This document shows, in pieces, positions 31,801 through 37,455 of a stretch of DNA of 64,000 nucleotides. A program made the translations under genes and the position numbers. Positions within the stretch are counted from its first letter, which is position 1, and every line of letters begins with the position of its first letter. The DNA is taken from positions 2,039,695 to 2,103,694 of the forward strand of contig OY755190.1 of assembly GCA_963576735.1 (NCBI GenBank), in the 5' to 3' direction. This DNA comes from Bedellia somnulentella. Lineage: Eukaryota > Arthropoda > Insecta > Lepidoptera > Bedelliidae. The notes under the pieces were generated by a model. It was not told the origin of the DNA, made no database searches, and saw only the letters and a list, made by a program, of their open reading frames with translations.

Positions 31801-32829
31801 AATCATTGTAGAAGCAATACTGAGTTACAGTGTGGTAAATAAGTGAAAGGCAGGTAGTGTTCAAAATACTTTAACTTTCTATTTGATAAAAATACATGTT
31901 CATTGCTAGTCTCTATAAGTAATAAAAGCTTGTTGTATACAACTTCATATCTAAGACAGTTATATGTTCTGTTTGACTATTCAATGTTTGGTTGTGATAA
32001 TGTGGAACTTACTGAGAGAACTTCCTTAATTAAAAGAAGTACACCTCAGACAGGAAAGCAATATAGAAATACTAATATTGCTTCCTAGATATTATGCTAT
32101 TCAGAAATGGCAAAGTTTTTTCTTCTAATACCTACATTCTCACACAATTTCCAAAATTGCAAAAGTAAATGTGAAAACATGTTTACAAAGCAAATGGATA
32201 ATATGCTGAAATAACAAACATATTGTGCACACACAATTGAACTCAAGGACATTGTATTCATGCAACCTAACTTTACTAAGAACTCTTGTTCTGATGATAT
32301 CAAATGTTAAGCTATCATTCTACACAAAGAGGTGGGTTGTAAATGTATCGGTTTCTGGAATAAACTGAGGATATAGGTAGTCAATGTCGCGCAATATATA
32401 GTAGCAAGTAAAACCGTTGCACTTTTGCAACCAACCCAATCATGTCGAAACACCAACTTATGTTTCGTGCATTGCTCGCCACACGCACTGCCTTTAAACA
32501 ATATTGAACAGTGACCTTTATCGACGTACCTTTTCAAATCGTTGTCTGTACTCCGCCTTTTCTATCTTGTCATTCTCCAACTGCGATATCTTCGCTGTCA
32601 GCTCCTGCAGCACATGATTCTCCTTCTCTGTGCGCACAGCCAAGTTCTCCAGCAACTCCAACGCATTGATCACTTTTGGCAACAGCGCTGTCACGGCTTC
32701 AGCGCCGAATTTTTCAATAATTATCTCGCATTCTTTGCCAATGTCTGCAGCCAGATCGTACACATCACCTACTGTTACCTCGTCATCGTAGTCCGGCATC
32801 TTGACGGAAACACGCCGACGGTACGACAT
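7706..32829 (-). CDS. Rilpl: RILP-like Rab effector, 8 coding exons, 383 codons
   Basis: Coding exons in order: 32829-32530, 21190-21073, 18234-18095, 15083-15009, 14084-13992, 12790-12600, 11174-11052, 7817-7706. All introns are GT-AG and the phases join without a stop. Residues 1-100 form the RH1 domain (VGDVYDLAADIGKECEIIIE, then LLPKVINALELLENL); 101-240 are coiled coil; the RH2 motif is FSVRELRAILHERNELK in exon 6; the tail reads APVQGPLPAEPDDAPWK, then SGIRKFFRKLF and FPRRSLS. Order, motifs and length match insect RILP-like proteins. In vertebrates RILPL1/2 act at the centrosome and primary cilium and bind phosphorylated Rab8/Rab10 through RH2; the role here is inferred by homology. The repeat-laden introns account for nearly all of the 25-kb span. 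Confidence 0.93.
7818..9544. other. Rilpl intron 7, left part
   Basis: AT-rich with no recognised repeat family. One GC-rich patch (about 8545-8620, CCTCGGAGGCGGCGACCTTC) stands out but has no coding or structural interpretation. Confidence 0.5.
9545..9796 (+). mobile_element. SINE A copy in Rilpl intron 7
   Basis: Full-length plus-orientation copy, head GCTGTGTAGTGTCGGC, tail TATGTATGTATG. AGAAATGTACGA occurs just before the head and AGAAATGTACGA again after the tail, giving a target duplication of about 12 bp. Confidence 0.85.
10413..10659 (+). mobile_element. SINE A copy in Rilpl intron 7
   Basis: Full length, of the GTGATCGTAAGAG variant, with tail TATGTATGT. It inserted about 160 bp from the GC-rich hairpin at 10818. 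Confidence 0.85.
10818..10956. mobile_element. GC-rich 139-bp MITE-like hairpin
   Basis: The ends are a perfect 15-bp inverted repeat (CACTGAGCCCGCCGG and its complement). The inside is imperfectly palindromic around GCCGCCGACATATGTTGG. It is much more GC-rich than the surroundings. No convincing target duplication is visible, so the superfamily is open. Confidence 0.6.
11052..11174 (-). CDS. Rilpl: Rilpl coding exon 7
   Basis: The acceptor is ATCCTCAG before 11174, not the AACAG 90 bp upstream, because only the former joins exon 6 (phase 2) without a stop. It encodes GSDSSPSLTSTAEEDVAPVQ, then GPLPAEPDDAPWKRNSGIRK, and leaves TT before the donor GTGAGT at 11051. The VQGPLP-EPDDAPWK block is highly conserved in insect homologues. 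Confidence 0.9.
11412..11663 (-). mobile_element. SINE A copy in Rilpl intron 6
   Basis: Full-length minus-orientation copy. Its antisense frame is open from end to end. Confidence 0.85.
11851..11930 (+). mobile_element. SINE A 5' fragment
   Basis: Only the head half is present (GCCGTGTAGCGCTGGCTTAG to GGATATGGGGCTT), lying inside the duplicated exon 7. Confidence 0.75.
12033..12277 (+). mobile_element. SINE A copy inside the exon 7 duplicate
   Basis: Full length. AAAAGTCTC occurs on both sides, giving a target duplication. Confidence 0.85.
12600..12790 (-). CDS. Rilpl: Rilpl coding exon 6 (RH2 domain)
   Basis: The acceptor is CCAATCAG before 12790 and the donor is GTAAATG at 12599. It encodes KCISCGAGATDGEDSEQSSR and then the RH2 core FSVRELRAILHERNELKMKL. 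In vertebrate RILP-family proteins this helix pair is the Rab-binding surface. It exits in phase 2. Confidence 0.92.
13165..13250 (+). mobile_element. Decayed LINE C-terminus (RTE/BovB-like)
   Basis: Translation around 13170-13245 reads like a damaged version of the better-preserved fragment at 23864 (ending FLEEAYDAYRL). It contains stops and frameshifts. Confidence 0.4.
13290..13432 (-). mobile_element. LINE D 3' end (Jockey-like UTR)
   Basis: (AAT)n, then AAAACTCTTTATTGCAC, then ACTGGCGGTCTTATCACTAA and GAGCGATCTCTTCCAGACAA. This is the inverse of a 3' UTR that is very common in lepidopteran genomes. Confidence 0.65.
13505..13694 (+). mobile_element. SINE A copy, internally deleted
   Basis: Head and tail are present, but the GTGGCTGAGG-GCTCTGG segment before the tail is missing. 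Confidence 0.75.
13695..13940 (+). repeat. Dispersed repeat beginning CTAGCTGACCCG
   Basis: Starts CTAGCTGACCCGACAGACTT and contains AAAAAGTATCCTATGTTACA, a pattern I recognise as frequent in insect genomes, ending among CAAACA repeats. I cannot assign it to a class. Confidence 0.45.
13992..14084 (-). CDS. Rilpl: Rilpl coding exon 5 (coiled coil)
   Basis: The acceptor is ATTCCAG before 14084 and the donor is GTATAAG at 13991. It encodes 31 residues in phase 0-0: LRLVCEERTELTAIVQSQQR and DIVTLQQADNK. The L-CEER core matches the equivalent coiled-coil segment of the fly protein. Confidence 0.92.
14793..14994 (+). mobile_element. SINE A copy abutting the exon 4 splice donor
   Basis: Internally shortened copy whose tail ends about 10 bp from the exon 4 donor. 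ATACCTGAAT precedes it (14781-14790) and ATACCTGATT follows it (15005-15014). The near-identical duplication covers the exon 4/intron boundary. Confidence 0.85.
15009..15083 (-). CDS. Rilpl: Rilpl coding exon 4 (coiled coil)
   Basis: The acceptor is ATTTCAG before 15083 and the donor is GTATGT at 15008. It encodes 25 residues (LTGQVEKLAQVTRELRRKHK, QQQNQ), phase 0-0, in heptad style. Confidence 0.92.
15165..15282. mobile_element. Rearranged SINE B fragment
   Basis: The first half is SINE B in minus orientation (ACTTCTGAACATCACGTGAC). The second half, from about 15238, is the CCTATCACGTGAGTAGACTG block in plus orientation, so an internal inversion has occurred. Confidence 0.55.
15640..15905 (+). 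mobile_element. LINE 3' UTR repeat
   Basis: Contains CATCAGGGCTCTGTGCAGGA, GTGTTGACGAGTTTCTTATG and GGTTCTTCTC, ending at AATAAATAA. The inverse copies lie at 60241 and 60745. The 'GAGTTTCTT...GGTTCTTCTC' block is characteristic of lepidopteran LINE 3' UTRs. Confidence 0.55.
16112..16515. mobile_element. MITE with 6-bp TSD in Rilpl intron 3
   Basis: About 38 bp at each end are inverted copies (TCATAGATCGGATAATCGG, then ATGCATATTTACCTAAA). TCATAA lies directly outside both ends (16106-16111 and 16516-16521). It is 404 bp long and non-coding. Superfamily not assigned. Confidence 0.8.
16612..16785 (-). mobile_element. Old, degenerate SINE A copy
   Basis: The order of blocks is kept (CGGCTAT...AGTAGCCAGAGCC...CCTCAGCCCCTTTTG...AAAGCCCCAATACCC), but many substitutions and small deletions mark it as old. 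Confidence 0.6.
16863..17125 (-). mobile_element. Degenerate SINE B copy
   Basis: CCTGGTGTTTCGAGAACCCA, TTTCCTCACGATGTTTTTCC and CCATGATAAATTAAC occur in SINE B order, but the head is eroded. Confidence 0.6.
17126..17968. other. Rilpl intron 3, unannotated stretch
   Basis: No repeat family was recognised except an isolated TGGCGACCGCTAGACGGCGA motif at 17771 (see findings). Short open frames show no protein similarity I recognise. Confidence 0.4.
17969..18030 (-). pseudogene. Partial duplicate of Rilpl exon 3
   Basis: About 62 bp repeat the 3' part of exon 3 with few changes, translating to RATLRRQELQLLEKQQMVD. A GTGTGGGT or GTGGGT donor could follow and TTTTAAG could serve as a distant acceptor, so use as an alternative exon cannot be excluded. 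Absence of the 5' half favours a dead duplicate. Confidence 0.6.
18095..18234 (-). CDS. Rilpl: Rilpl coding exon 3 (coiled coil)
   Basis: The acceptor is TCATACAG before 18234 and the donor is GTGAGT at 18094. It encodes GTTAPPSPAREHDQEVLSRL, then ASTAEKQRATLRRQELQLQE and KQQMVDN. It enters in phase 1 and leaves in phase 0. The Pro-rich start links two helical segments; EVLSRL...KQR matches the family. Confidence 0.92.
18258..18612 (-). mobile_element. SINE B, full-length, near the exon 3 acceptor
   Basis: Tail (AACAT)n at the left, tRNA-like head ending ACTGAGCTATCGCG at the right. It sits 24 bp upstream of exon 3 in gene orientation, so the exon 3 polypyrimidine and branch region is SINE-adjacent. 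Confidence 0.85.
18612..18810 (-). mobile_element. SINE F copy
   Basis: TTTGGGGATACTAACTC, then a minus-strand tRNA-like part (GCGGGATTTGAACCTGCGC...CACTACGCAACAGACGTTGG). It follows directly on the SINE B head. Confidence 0.65.
18880..18972 (+). mobile_element. SINE B head fragment
   Basis: GGCGTGGGTTCGATCCCTGA resembles a B box; then AATTTATCATGGTTGTTAA. It is truncated where the LINE C fragment begins. Confidence 0.6.
19004..19176 (+). mobile_element. LINE C 3' end, coding frame intact
   Basis: Encodes KRACMKRLMDVNEASEVCQD and RTKWRSIVSAYPDGN followed by a stop, the extreme C-terminus of the RTE-type reverse transcriptase. It then ends GGCGTGAGTATATATATGTA with a TATG tail. This is the best example of the LINE tail that SINE A and SINE B resemble. 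Confidence 0.75.
19184..20050 (+). mobile_element. SINE B 3' half split by a 720-bp MITE
   Basis: 19184-19284 and 20005-20050 together make one SINE B 3' half (CTATCACGTGAGGATAC ... TATTAGTACCTCTG | CACCTCTACCACTCC ... GCGTGAACGTTTGAG). The interrupting element is annotated separately. Confidence 0.75.
19285..20004. mobile_element. 720-bp MITE with long inverted ends
   Basis: More than 100 bp at each end are inverted copies, beginning TCGCAGGCGGATTTAATAAG and ending AATCCGCCTGCGA. Flanks TACCTCTG and CACCTCTA agree at 6 of 8 positions, which could be a decayed 8-bp duplication. The core has a GCGGGCGAAGCGCAGCGG stretch and no coding frame. Confidence 0.75.
20369..20545 (-). mobile_element. 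LINE C 3' end fragment
   Basis: CATA-repeat tail, TTCTCACGCCGTTAGTTCCC, then the inverse of the MKRL...QDRTKW coding end. ATGAACATTGTA occurs on both sides, giving a target duplication. Confidence 0.75.
20811..21064 (+). mobile_element. SINE A copy inserted at the exon 2 splice donor
   Basis: Full length, with a variant ATGCATGTGTGC tail. An 11-bp perfect duplication, TAAATTACCGT, flanks it (20803-20813 and 21065-21075). The right copy contains the last bases of exon 2 and its GTAATT donor. Confidence 0.88.
21073..21190 (-). CDS. Rilpl: Rilpl coding exon 2 (coiled coil)
   Basis: The acceptor is ATTGCAG before 21190 and the donor is GTAATTT at 21072. It encodes EIEAIEEQWRTESADLVTAV and SRLQDENKRLRRTLNTPTD plus one base. 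EQWR-E...L-DENKRL is a recognisable family signature following RH1. The donor lies within a SINE target duplication. Confidence 0.93.
21282..21523 (+). mobile_element. Two LINE C 3' end fragments
   Basis: 21282-21423 has GTAGGCGTCCGTAGTATAAA ... TGCCAGGATCATACGAATTG ... AGCGTGAGTATATTATG. 21455-21523 repeats only the last part (AAAGTGGCGAACGATAGTC). Both are decayed. Confidence 0.6.
21845..21905 (-). mobile_element. LINE D 3' UTR fragment
   Basis: CAATTGGCGGTCTTATCACT and AGCGATCTCTTCCAGACAAC identify it. It is short. Confidence 0.55.
22109..22357 (-). mobile_element. SINE A copy
   Basis: Full-length minus-orientation copy in Rilpl intron 1, one of two flanking a duplicated 195-bp segment. 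Confidence 0.85.
22375..23025. repeat. Direct repeat of a ~195-bp unique segment around a SINE A
   Basis: 22375-22570 and 22828-23025 are near-identical (TGCCATTGAGTTAATGACGT ... CTCGGTGAATATTTACGCTG ... CATCAGTTTAACCTAAATG). The SINE A at 22571-22816 lies between them. This fits a local tandem duplication with the SINE at the junction. Confidence 0.75.
22571..22816 (+). mobile_element. SINE A copy between direct repeats
   Basis: Full length, head TGCTGTGTAGTGTCGGC, short imperfect tail. Confidence 0.85.
23091..23473 (+). mobile_element. SINE A copy interrupted by a SINE B fragment
   Basis: Head at 23091 and tail at 23473, with 137 bp of foreign sequence after CAATAATTTACATCTTCCAT. The A copy was therefore present before the B copy arrived. 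Confidence 0.8.
23229..23365 (-). mobile_element. SINE B fragment nested in SINE A
   Basis: Runs from the AACAT tail to GACAGTGTACTCAC. ACATCTTCCAT is duplicated on both sides, which proves insertion into SINE A. It is 5'-truncated. Confidence 0.85.
23864..24010 (+). mobile_element. RTE/BovB-like LINE C-terminal coding fragment
   Basis: An open frame reads GRPPTRWTNDLVKVAGSRWM, then RGAQDRSLWRSLGEAYVQQW. This is the C-terminus of an RTE-clade LINE polyprotein that is common in insects. It is intact over this length but isolated. Confidence 0.7.
24061..24749. other. Rilpl intron 1, nothing recognised
   Basis: No coding signal or recognised repeat. A C-rich patch at 24325-24380 has no interpretation. 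Confidence 0.4.
24750..24851. mobile_element. Hairpin element, CAGTCCGGCTAGCACGAGCG ends
   Basis: The 20-bp end and its near-complement CGCTCGTGCTAGCCGGGCTG form a hairpin 102 bp long. The adjacent 24852-24960 repeats the same motifs (CTAGTACGAGCG...GTTAGAATGAGATGACAGTA). A related sequence runs off the window at 63935-64000, so this is a dispersed family. Confidence 0.6.
25228..25352 (+). mobile_element. LINE C 3' end fragment
   Basis: GTAGGCTTCGGAAGTATTAT, GATGAATGTAAACGAAGCG and CATGGCGTGATTATAT follow the LINE C order. It is decayed. Confidence 0.5.
25683..25855. repeat. Duplicated GC-richer block, copy 1
   Basis: About 170 bp shared with 26606-26775, including AACGTAATAAATCTTGCCGA, GCGTGGGCGG (25780-25789, identical to a zinc-finger Egr/Zif268-type site) and AGCGAGCGACATTATTAAA. 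No coding frame is evident. It may be a regulatory block or an unrecognised repeat. Confidence 0.55.
25912..26040 (-). mobile_element. LINE C 3' end fragment
   Basis: ACATACATATATTCAGTCGC ... CTATCGATTGCCACTTTGTA ... TTTTCATACATGCTCTTTCT. It lies between the two copies of the duplicated block. Confidence 0.6.
26116..26355 (-). mobile_element. LINE D 3' end (Jockey-like), 240 bp
   Basis: Starts with (AGAAT)n and AAAACTCTTTATTGTACATC, the inverse of a poly(A)-region end, then the CAATTGGCGGTCTTATCACT block and CAATCCAGTCATACTTAAAT. The same stretch, split by nested insertions, is found at 48620-51062 in the other orientation. Confidence 0.7.
26606..26775. repeat. Duplicated GC-richer block, copy 2
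   Basis: Counterpart of 25683-25855. GCGTGGGCGG is retained (26704-26713) although the neighbouring bases have diverged. Confidence 0.55.
26838..26943 (+). mobile_element. LINE C 3' end fragment
   Basis: AAAGTGGCGATCGATAGTAT, CCTGCCCCAATGGCAAATAA, then GGTGTGAGTATATTTATGTA. Confidence 0.55.
26944..28079. other. Rilpl intron 1, mostly unique
   Basis: Only a SINE tail scrap near 27820-27850 is recognisable. A cluster of transcription-factor-like motifs at 27405-27470 is listed separately. Confidence 0.4.
27405..27470. promoter_or_regulatory. Candidate enhancer motif pair in intron 1
   Basis: TCAAGGTCA, the monomeric nuclear-receptor site of the FTZ-F1/ERR type, is followed within about 35 bp by a perfect palindromic CRE, TGACGTCA. 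The motifs are visible; any function is inference from first-intron position. Confidence 0.25.
28080..28290 (+). repeat. Dispersed repeat, related to 34836-35114
   Basis: TTTAGAAAATGCTGCAACC, TTGGATAAATGTCATATTTA and AGTATTGGGCGGGAACAATA recur with changes at 34.84-35.1 kb. Class unknown. Confidence 0.5.
28305..28612 (+). mobile_element. SINE B copy
   Basis: B-box-like GGTTCGAACCCCGAGTC near the start, then the usual body and a GAACGTTTGAGTTT tail. The A-box part of the head is missing. Confidence 0.8.
28661..28910 (-). mobile_element. SINE A copy with 13-bp target duplication
   Basis: Full length. ACTCATTAACTTTA occurs just before the tail and again after the head. It inserted just downstream of the SINE B copy. 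Confidence 0.88.
29183..29475 (-). mobile_element. SINE B copy
   Basis: ACGTTCACGCCGTATATCCC to TTGGTGTAGACCCCGACC; the tRNA-like end is truncated. Confidence 0.8.
29476..30766. other. Rilpl intron 1, nothing recognised
   Basis: No repeat family or coding signal. The GC-richer segment near 29860-29930 (CTCGGGGCTTGCACCTGATA) is not explained. Confidence 0.4.
30767..31053 (-). mobile_element. SINE B copy, head-truncated
   Basis: (CATAA)-type tail and ACGTTCACGCCGAATATCCC through TTGGTGTAGGCCCG, where homology stops. Confidence 0.82.
31054..32529. other. Rilpl intron 1, first part in gene orientation
   Basis: Only a degenerate SINE A fragment (about 31655-31752, plus) and a GGCGACCGCTAGATGGCGAA motif at 31521 are recognised. 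Confidence 0.4.
32530..32829 (-). CDS. Rilpl: Rilpl coding exon 1 (RH1 domain)
   Basis: The ATG at 32829 opens 100 codons ending at a GTACGT donor (32529). The protein starts MSYRRRVSVKMPDYDDEVTV and continues with the RH1 helices (GDVYDLAADIGKECEIIIEK, ALLPKVINALELLENLAVRT) and TAKISQLENDKIEKAEYRQR. VYDLAA-IG-E-E-I...G-E-V--L-PK-I--LE-LE is the RILP-family RH1 signature. No in-frame upstream ATG extends it. Confidence 0.95.
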
Positions 32830-33060
32830 TAGTGATGCTTTAACACAGCCTTAGAAGCACTACATTAGACAATTTATCAATAAAATAATCACTGATCACG
32901 GAAATAATCCAGCAGAGACATTCGCCATTTCCCCGCTCACAGAATCAACTGAGTGAATGAATGAACGAATTATACGAATAAAATTAGTGTCACTGTCAGT
33001 GTCATATTGACTTTACAATCAATATCAGAACTGTCAAAGTAAGAATGACTCATTCAATCA
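32830..33060 (-). promoter_or_regulatory. Probable Rilpl 5' UTR and promoter region
   Basis: Region directly upstream of the Rilpl start. It has no TATA box at a convincing position. TCAGT, an arthropod initiator-like sequence, occurs near 32995. Placement is inferred from the exon, not from promoter signals. Confidence 0.3.
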
Positions 33061-33449
33061 CAGAGTAGAATTTTATAACGCACTAGAAAAATGGACCGGT
33101 TGAATCGGTTTCGTAAGTAGTTGGCGTGGTAAAGAAAGCAAGAAACTAAAAACTGATTAAATACACTTCATATATTGCACGGTGCAATTTTCACCACCTA
33201 CGATATTTGGGGGGTTTTTGCAGGGAAAGTTCAGTTTTCTAAAGTAGTTTTATTTTATTGTATTATCAAACGAAAATTATTTAACGCGGTTCCCAGTGGA
33301 AACTAATTCCGTAAGATTAAAATAGTATAGATACTGTGTATATTGACGAAATAAGTGCCTTAATATAAAGTACCGCGGAATTATCCTATTCAACATTGTC
33401 GGTAAATAGTATGCCTAGGTATTGATCGAAAGAGTGAAGAATGAAACGG

Positions 33450-34480
33450 ATGATAAAACTTGGGATGCGCAAACAGGATTTAGAAAGGGAATGAGATGTA
33501 TGGTTCATAACTTCTCTTGGAGGAGCATTACTGAAAAGTTCTTAGCTAAAAACTAAAAGGTGTATGCTCCTTCATAGATTTAGAGAAGGCCTACGACAGG
33601 GTCGTAAGAAAGTATTTGTGGGAGGTGTTGTCCAAGGTGAGTTTGGGGAGTCAACTTATATGGTACGGGTATACTCTATGAGGATTCTAGTACGTGTGTA
33701 AAATTAATCGGGAAAAACACGGATTGGTTCGGAGGCTCTCGGGGTGTCCGACAGAGATGTGAAGCTTCGCTTTGGCTCTTCAATTTGTTCATAAATAACT
33801 GTTTAACATGGTTGCGTGAAAGTGAATATGGACTGAGATTGGATAGATTCTTTATCAAATATTTAATATATACACTGTGATCAAGTGCTACTTGCAGCAT
33901 GGGTGCAATGCAAGAGTTGCAAGAGATGATGAATAATGCAAGTGCTTCTTTTGAAAGAAAGGGAATGAGTGAATGAAAATATAACCATGGTTTTTGAGAG
34001 AGAGGGAAATGTGACAGAATGTGGGATTAATATTGATGGTAAGGTGAAATAGTAGAACAAGAGTTCATATATCCAGGAAGTTTGTTTACTATGGGGATGG
34101 AAAATAAGATGACGACATTGAAAGAAGAGTGAAAAAGGGTATGGCGTTAAATTTAGCAATGAATAGTCTAATGACCATCAATTAGTGTGTGAAAAGGCTC
34201 GAATGGCTGTGTGTGCATGATACTCTTCTTGTTCCTACACTTATGTTTGCCATTGCCAGCAAATGTTGGGTGTGGTAAAAGAAACATAAAAGTAGAGTGA
34301 ATGCAATAGAGATGAGGTCCCTCAGAAAAGTTTGGAATGTAAGGTTATGTGATCGAGTGAGGAATAGCGTGATTCGTGAAAGGTGCAGTGTGAAAATTAT
34401 ATTTTAAAGGAATATTGACATGTCTTGGGCAAATAGAGAGGATGGATGATAGTATTTATTTATTTATTAAGGAGAAAAAA
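33450..34480 (+). pseudogene. Dead RTE-type LINE reverse transcriptase (LINE C)
   Basis: Broken translation keeps recognisable landmarks: QTGFRKGMRCMVHN, a motif A with LEKAYDRVVRKYLWEVL, an EYGLRLDRF stretch, then the C-terminal FKGILTCLGQIERMD corresponding to the usual GMLRWFGH-ERM. Many stops and frameshifts are present and the YADD-type motif C is not recoverable. It is the longest LINE C piece in the window. Confidence 0.7.
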
Positions 34481-34729
34481 CAGAAAAAGCAAAAAGAATA
34501 TAAAATAACAACATATAGAACATAAGTAAATAAATTTTGGTATCTCCTCAACTTTTCTCACAGATAGGTAACAAAAACAATCAATACAAAAAAGTTATCA
34601 TTACAGAAAAACAGAAATAAAATATGAAAAAGGATAACTACCACAACGAACATAGATAGACAAAAGTAAATAAACTAGTAAAAGCAGTAAATTTAGTAAA
34701 AGTAAGTTAGCACTTCCTCAGAGGACACT

Positions 34730-34815
34730 ATTAGACCAAATAGAGAAAGAGTATGTGGATTGAAGTAAACGAGGCTATAGATGTTTGCCAGGATCGTACC
34801 AAATGGCAATCGCAT
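34730..34815 (+). mobile_element. LINE C 3' fragment
   Basis: GATTGAAGTAAACGAGGCTA and GTTTGCCAGGATCGTACCAA continue the LINE C order after an unrelated A-rich insertion (34450-34725). Confidence 0.55.
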
Positions 34816-34835
34816 TATTTATACGATGGTCACAT

Positions 34836-35114
34836 TTAGAAAATGCTGTAACCATTTTGGATAAGCTCATATTTTTTAGCGCCAATAGTATTGGGCGGGA
34901 ACAATACTGGTTGTATTAATCGCCTTTCAGCTGCTAATCCTTTGACCTCTAAGAATTTATCACCATTCGCTTGCCAAAATCTAACCATACTAAAATCATA
35001 AACGTTAAGTTTGTAACTTTTATTATTTGTTTGTAAGGGATAGTCTTCGGAAATACTAACCGATCTTGATAAATCTTTGACAATCAGGAAGCTATATATT
35101 GAGCCAAATTTCAT
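34836..35114 (-). repeat. Dispersed repeat with a 92-codon open frame
   Basis: Shares TTAGAAAATGCTG..ACC and GTATTGGGCGGGAACAATAC with 28.08-28.29 kb. The minus-strand open frame includes LSRSVSISEDYPLQ and FSMVRFWQANGDKFLEVKGL. Because the DNA recurs, it is treated as repeat-borne; the encoded family is not recognised. Confidence 0.45.
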
Positions 35115-36090
35115 AAGTAGAGTAGTGATTTAAAAGACACGATTGTGTATTACACGATAGTGATAGCGATTTAAATGAACACGAACACAGGTTAACTATT
35201 CAGTATCTACGATTTATTAAACATTTTAGGCAGAAGAATGGTGGCGGTATTACGCGTTTCTAAATGTATTAAGCGTAATACACATTGAGCCACAAAGGCC
35301 GGCGACAAAGAATCATGTCTGATTTTAAAAAATATATCTTATATGATGTGGAATACAGAGGTTTTCCATGCTACAAAAAATCGTCTTCTTTAACCCAGAT
35401 ACTCCTGAAACTATTGTACAACTCAGATAACCGTAATTTTTTAGTATGTTGTCGTCTATATACTAAACATTATTGGAAAAATAATTAAAAATCTCTAGCT
35501 ATTCTGGGAAATTTTGGGTGATGAAACTAGTTTTGCTAGTTTGCTAGTGGATACCTTTAAACTAATTGACGCGATCGATCCCGTTAAGACGTTAAAATAT
35601 AACTTACAGATCCACAATCTTTACTTGGGCGGCGGTGACTACTGGTACTACTGTCACCATTTTGAAATTTCGGCCTGTCATTGTCAGTTAGTTCTCAACT
35701 AAATAAAAATTATAGGGTGACCTACGTATATAACAAATTATCACTTTCATTAATATTTTTTGTAGTGGAAACTTTTTTTTAAAGACAATTATTTTTATGA
35801 TGTATCTTTGCTTATTAATAAACGCTTTTATTTTCAGTATCCAATATAAAAATTTATGAAAATTATTATTTATTTTGTTAATTTTTATCTAAGTAGGCTA
35901 ACACCGTCCGAAAAGTTGTGCGCGCATGACTATAGCGGTGCGGGTTACGGGAAGTGGGGAAATGCTCCCGAATAAGATTTCAATTCGTATACACTGATGC
36001 GTGGGATCTAATCCTAATTCGGGGATGTACCAATGTGTCATTTCTTAAGTCATAACTGTCTGACATATATATAAAAATACAAGGCAAATA

Positions 36091-36452
36091 CGACATGATA
36101 GCTTAATGGGTAGAACACAGTTTAACGTGCAAGCGACTAGTGTTCAAATCCCGGATCCTACACGAATTTGTCTTTTCTAAAGACATATGTGTGGTTAATT
36201 TATCACGGTTGTTAACGGTGAGGGAAAACATCGTGAGGAAACCCACATGGCTGAGTTGTACTTAGTCGTGTGACAATGTATTCGTACAAAACGGCGATAG
36301 GCCTGCCCCCTATCATGTGAGTACACTGTCCATGCAAAACGTGGGTACTCTGAACACCAGGTGACAAAGTCACGTGATGTTCAGAAGTATTAGTACCTCT
36401 GCCAAACCCCTTCGGGGGTATTCGGCGTGAATGTTTATGTTATGTTATATGT
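36091..36452 (+). mobile_element. SINE B inside element X copy 4
   Basis: Full length: CGACATGATAGCTTAATGGG head, (ATGTT)n tail. It is at the same X position as the copies at 39131 and 49717, so it represents one ancestral insertion copied with X. Confidence 0.88.
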
Positions 36453-36902
36453 TACAAGGCTGTTAACAGCAAAAAAAGTGCCCATAAATTCACTGACCCA
36501 GCAAAATGAATGACTCAAACGATATCTGATGTTTAGAATTATTTTTTCTGTGCCACCTTTTTAAGGGATCTATGTGTGAACATGAAATGTAAAAGACAGT
36601 ACACGGCAAGGTAAGCCTCTGAATAACAGGATTAAAAAAATATTTATGTAGTTAGTTACCCACTTATTAACTCTGAGTGTCACAAATAACAAATCCTTGA
36701 GTATAAAATAATGAAACAGTTTGCAGAGAAGTACAATTGGCAGTGTTATCGCTAAAAGCGATCTCTTCCCGACAACATTTGGGAGGTAAGATCAGCTAAT
36801 TTAGGATACACAGTCATTTGGTTAGACATACCAGACCAGGGCAAAAATTAATAATTATAATTTTACAATAGAACGAACTTGTTTACTTAAAATAATAGTT
36901 AT

Positions 36903-37113
36903 TACATATATACATACATATACTCACGGCTGTAAATCCCTAATAGGGGTAGCCAGAGCTAAGGAATTAGAAACTCCTCAGCCACTTTTGGAAAGTTGAG
37001 TGTGGTAAAGATGGTAAAATAAAGGTTATTTGTGATGGGTCTCCAACCGCATCGCCCAAAAATCTCTTAAAAGCCCCAATACCGTTAGTCACCTCTTACG
37101 TACACCCATCGGC
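36903..37113 (-). mobile_element. SINE A inside element X copy 4, truncated
   Basis: Orthologous to the SINE A at 38432 and 50536, but its head is replaced after CGTACACCCATCGG by SINE B sequence. Confidence 0.8.
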
Positions 37114-37323
37114 ATTGTCTTTCTAAAGACATATGTGTGGTTAATTCATCACGTTTGTTAACGGTGAGGGAAAAAATTGTGAGGAAACCCACATGGCTGA
37201 GTTGTACTTAGTCGTGTGACAGTGTATTCGTACAAAACGGCGATAGGCCTGCCCCCTATCACGTGAGTACACTATCCATGCAAAACGTGGGTACTCTGAA
37301 CACCAGGTGACAAAGTCACGTGT
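37114..37323 (+). mobile_element. SINE B fragment at a recombination junction
   Basis: Begins mid-element (TTGTCTTTCTAAAGACATAT) and stops at AAGTCACGTG, then returns to X sequence. The abrupt edges suggest template switching or recombination between repeats. Confidence 0.7.
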
Positions 37324-37455
37324 ACTACATAACTACATAATACTGTACTACATAAATTAGGCTGTATTATGTAAAATTATGTATTTCCCTTATAATGGTT
37401 AATTTTTATTTACTGGCAATACTAATATCGATGACAGCGACGCCCTTACCGGCCA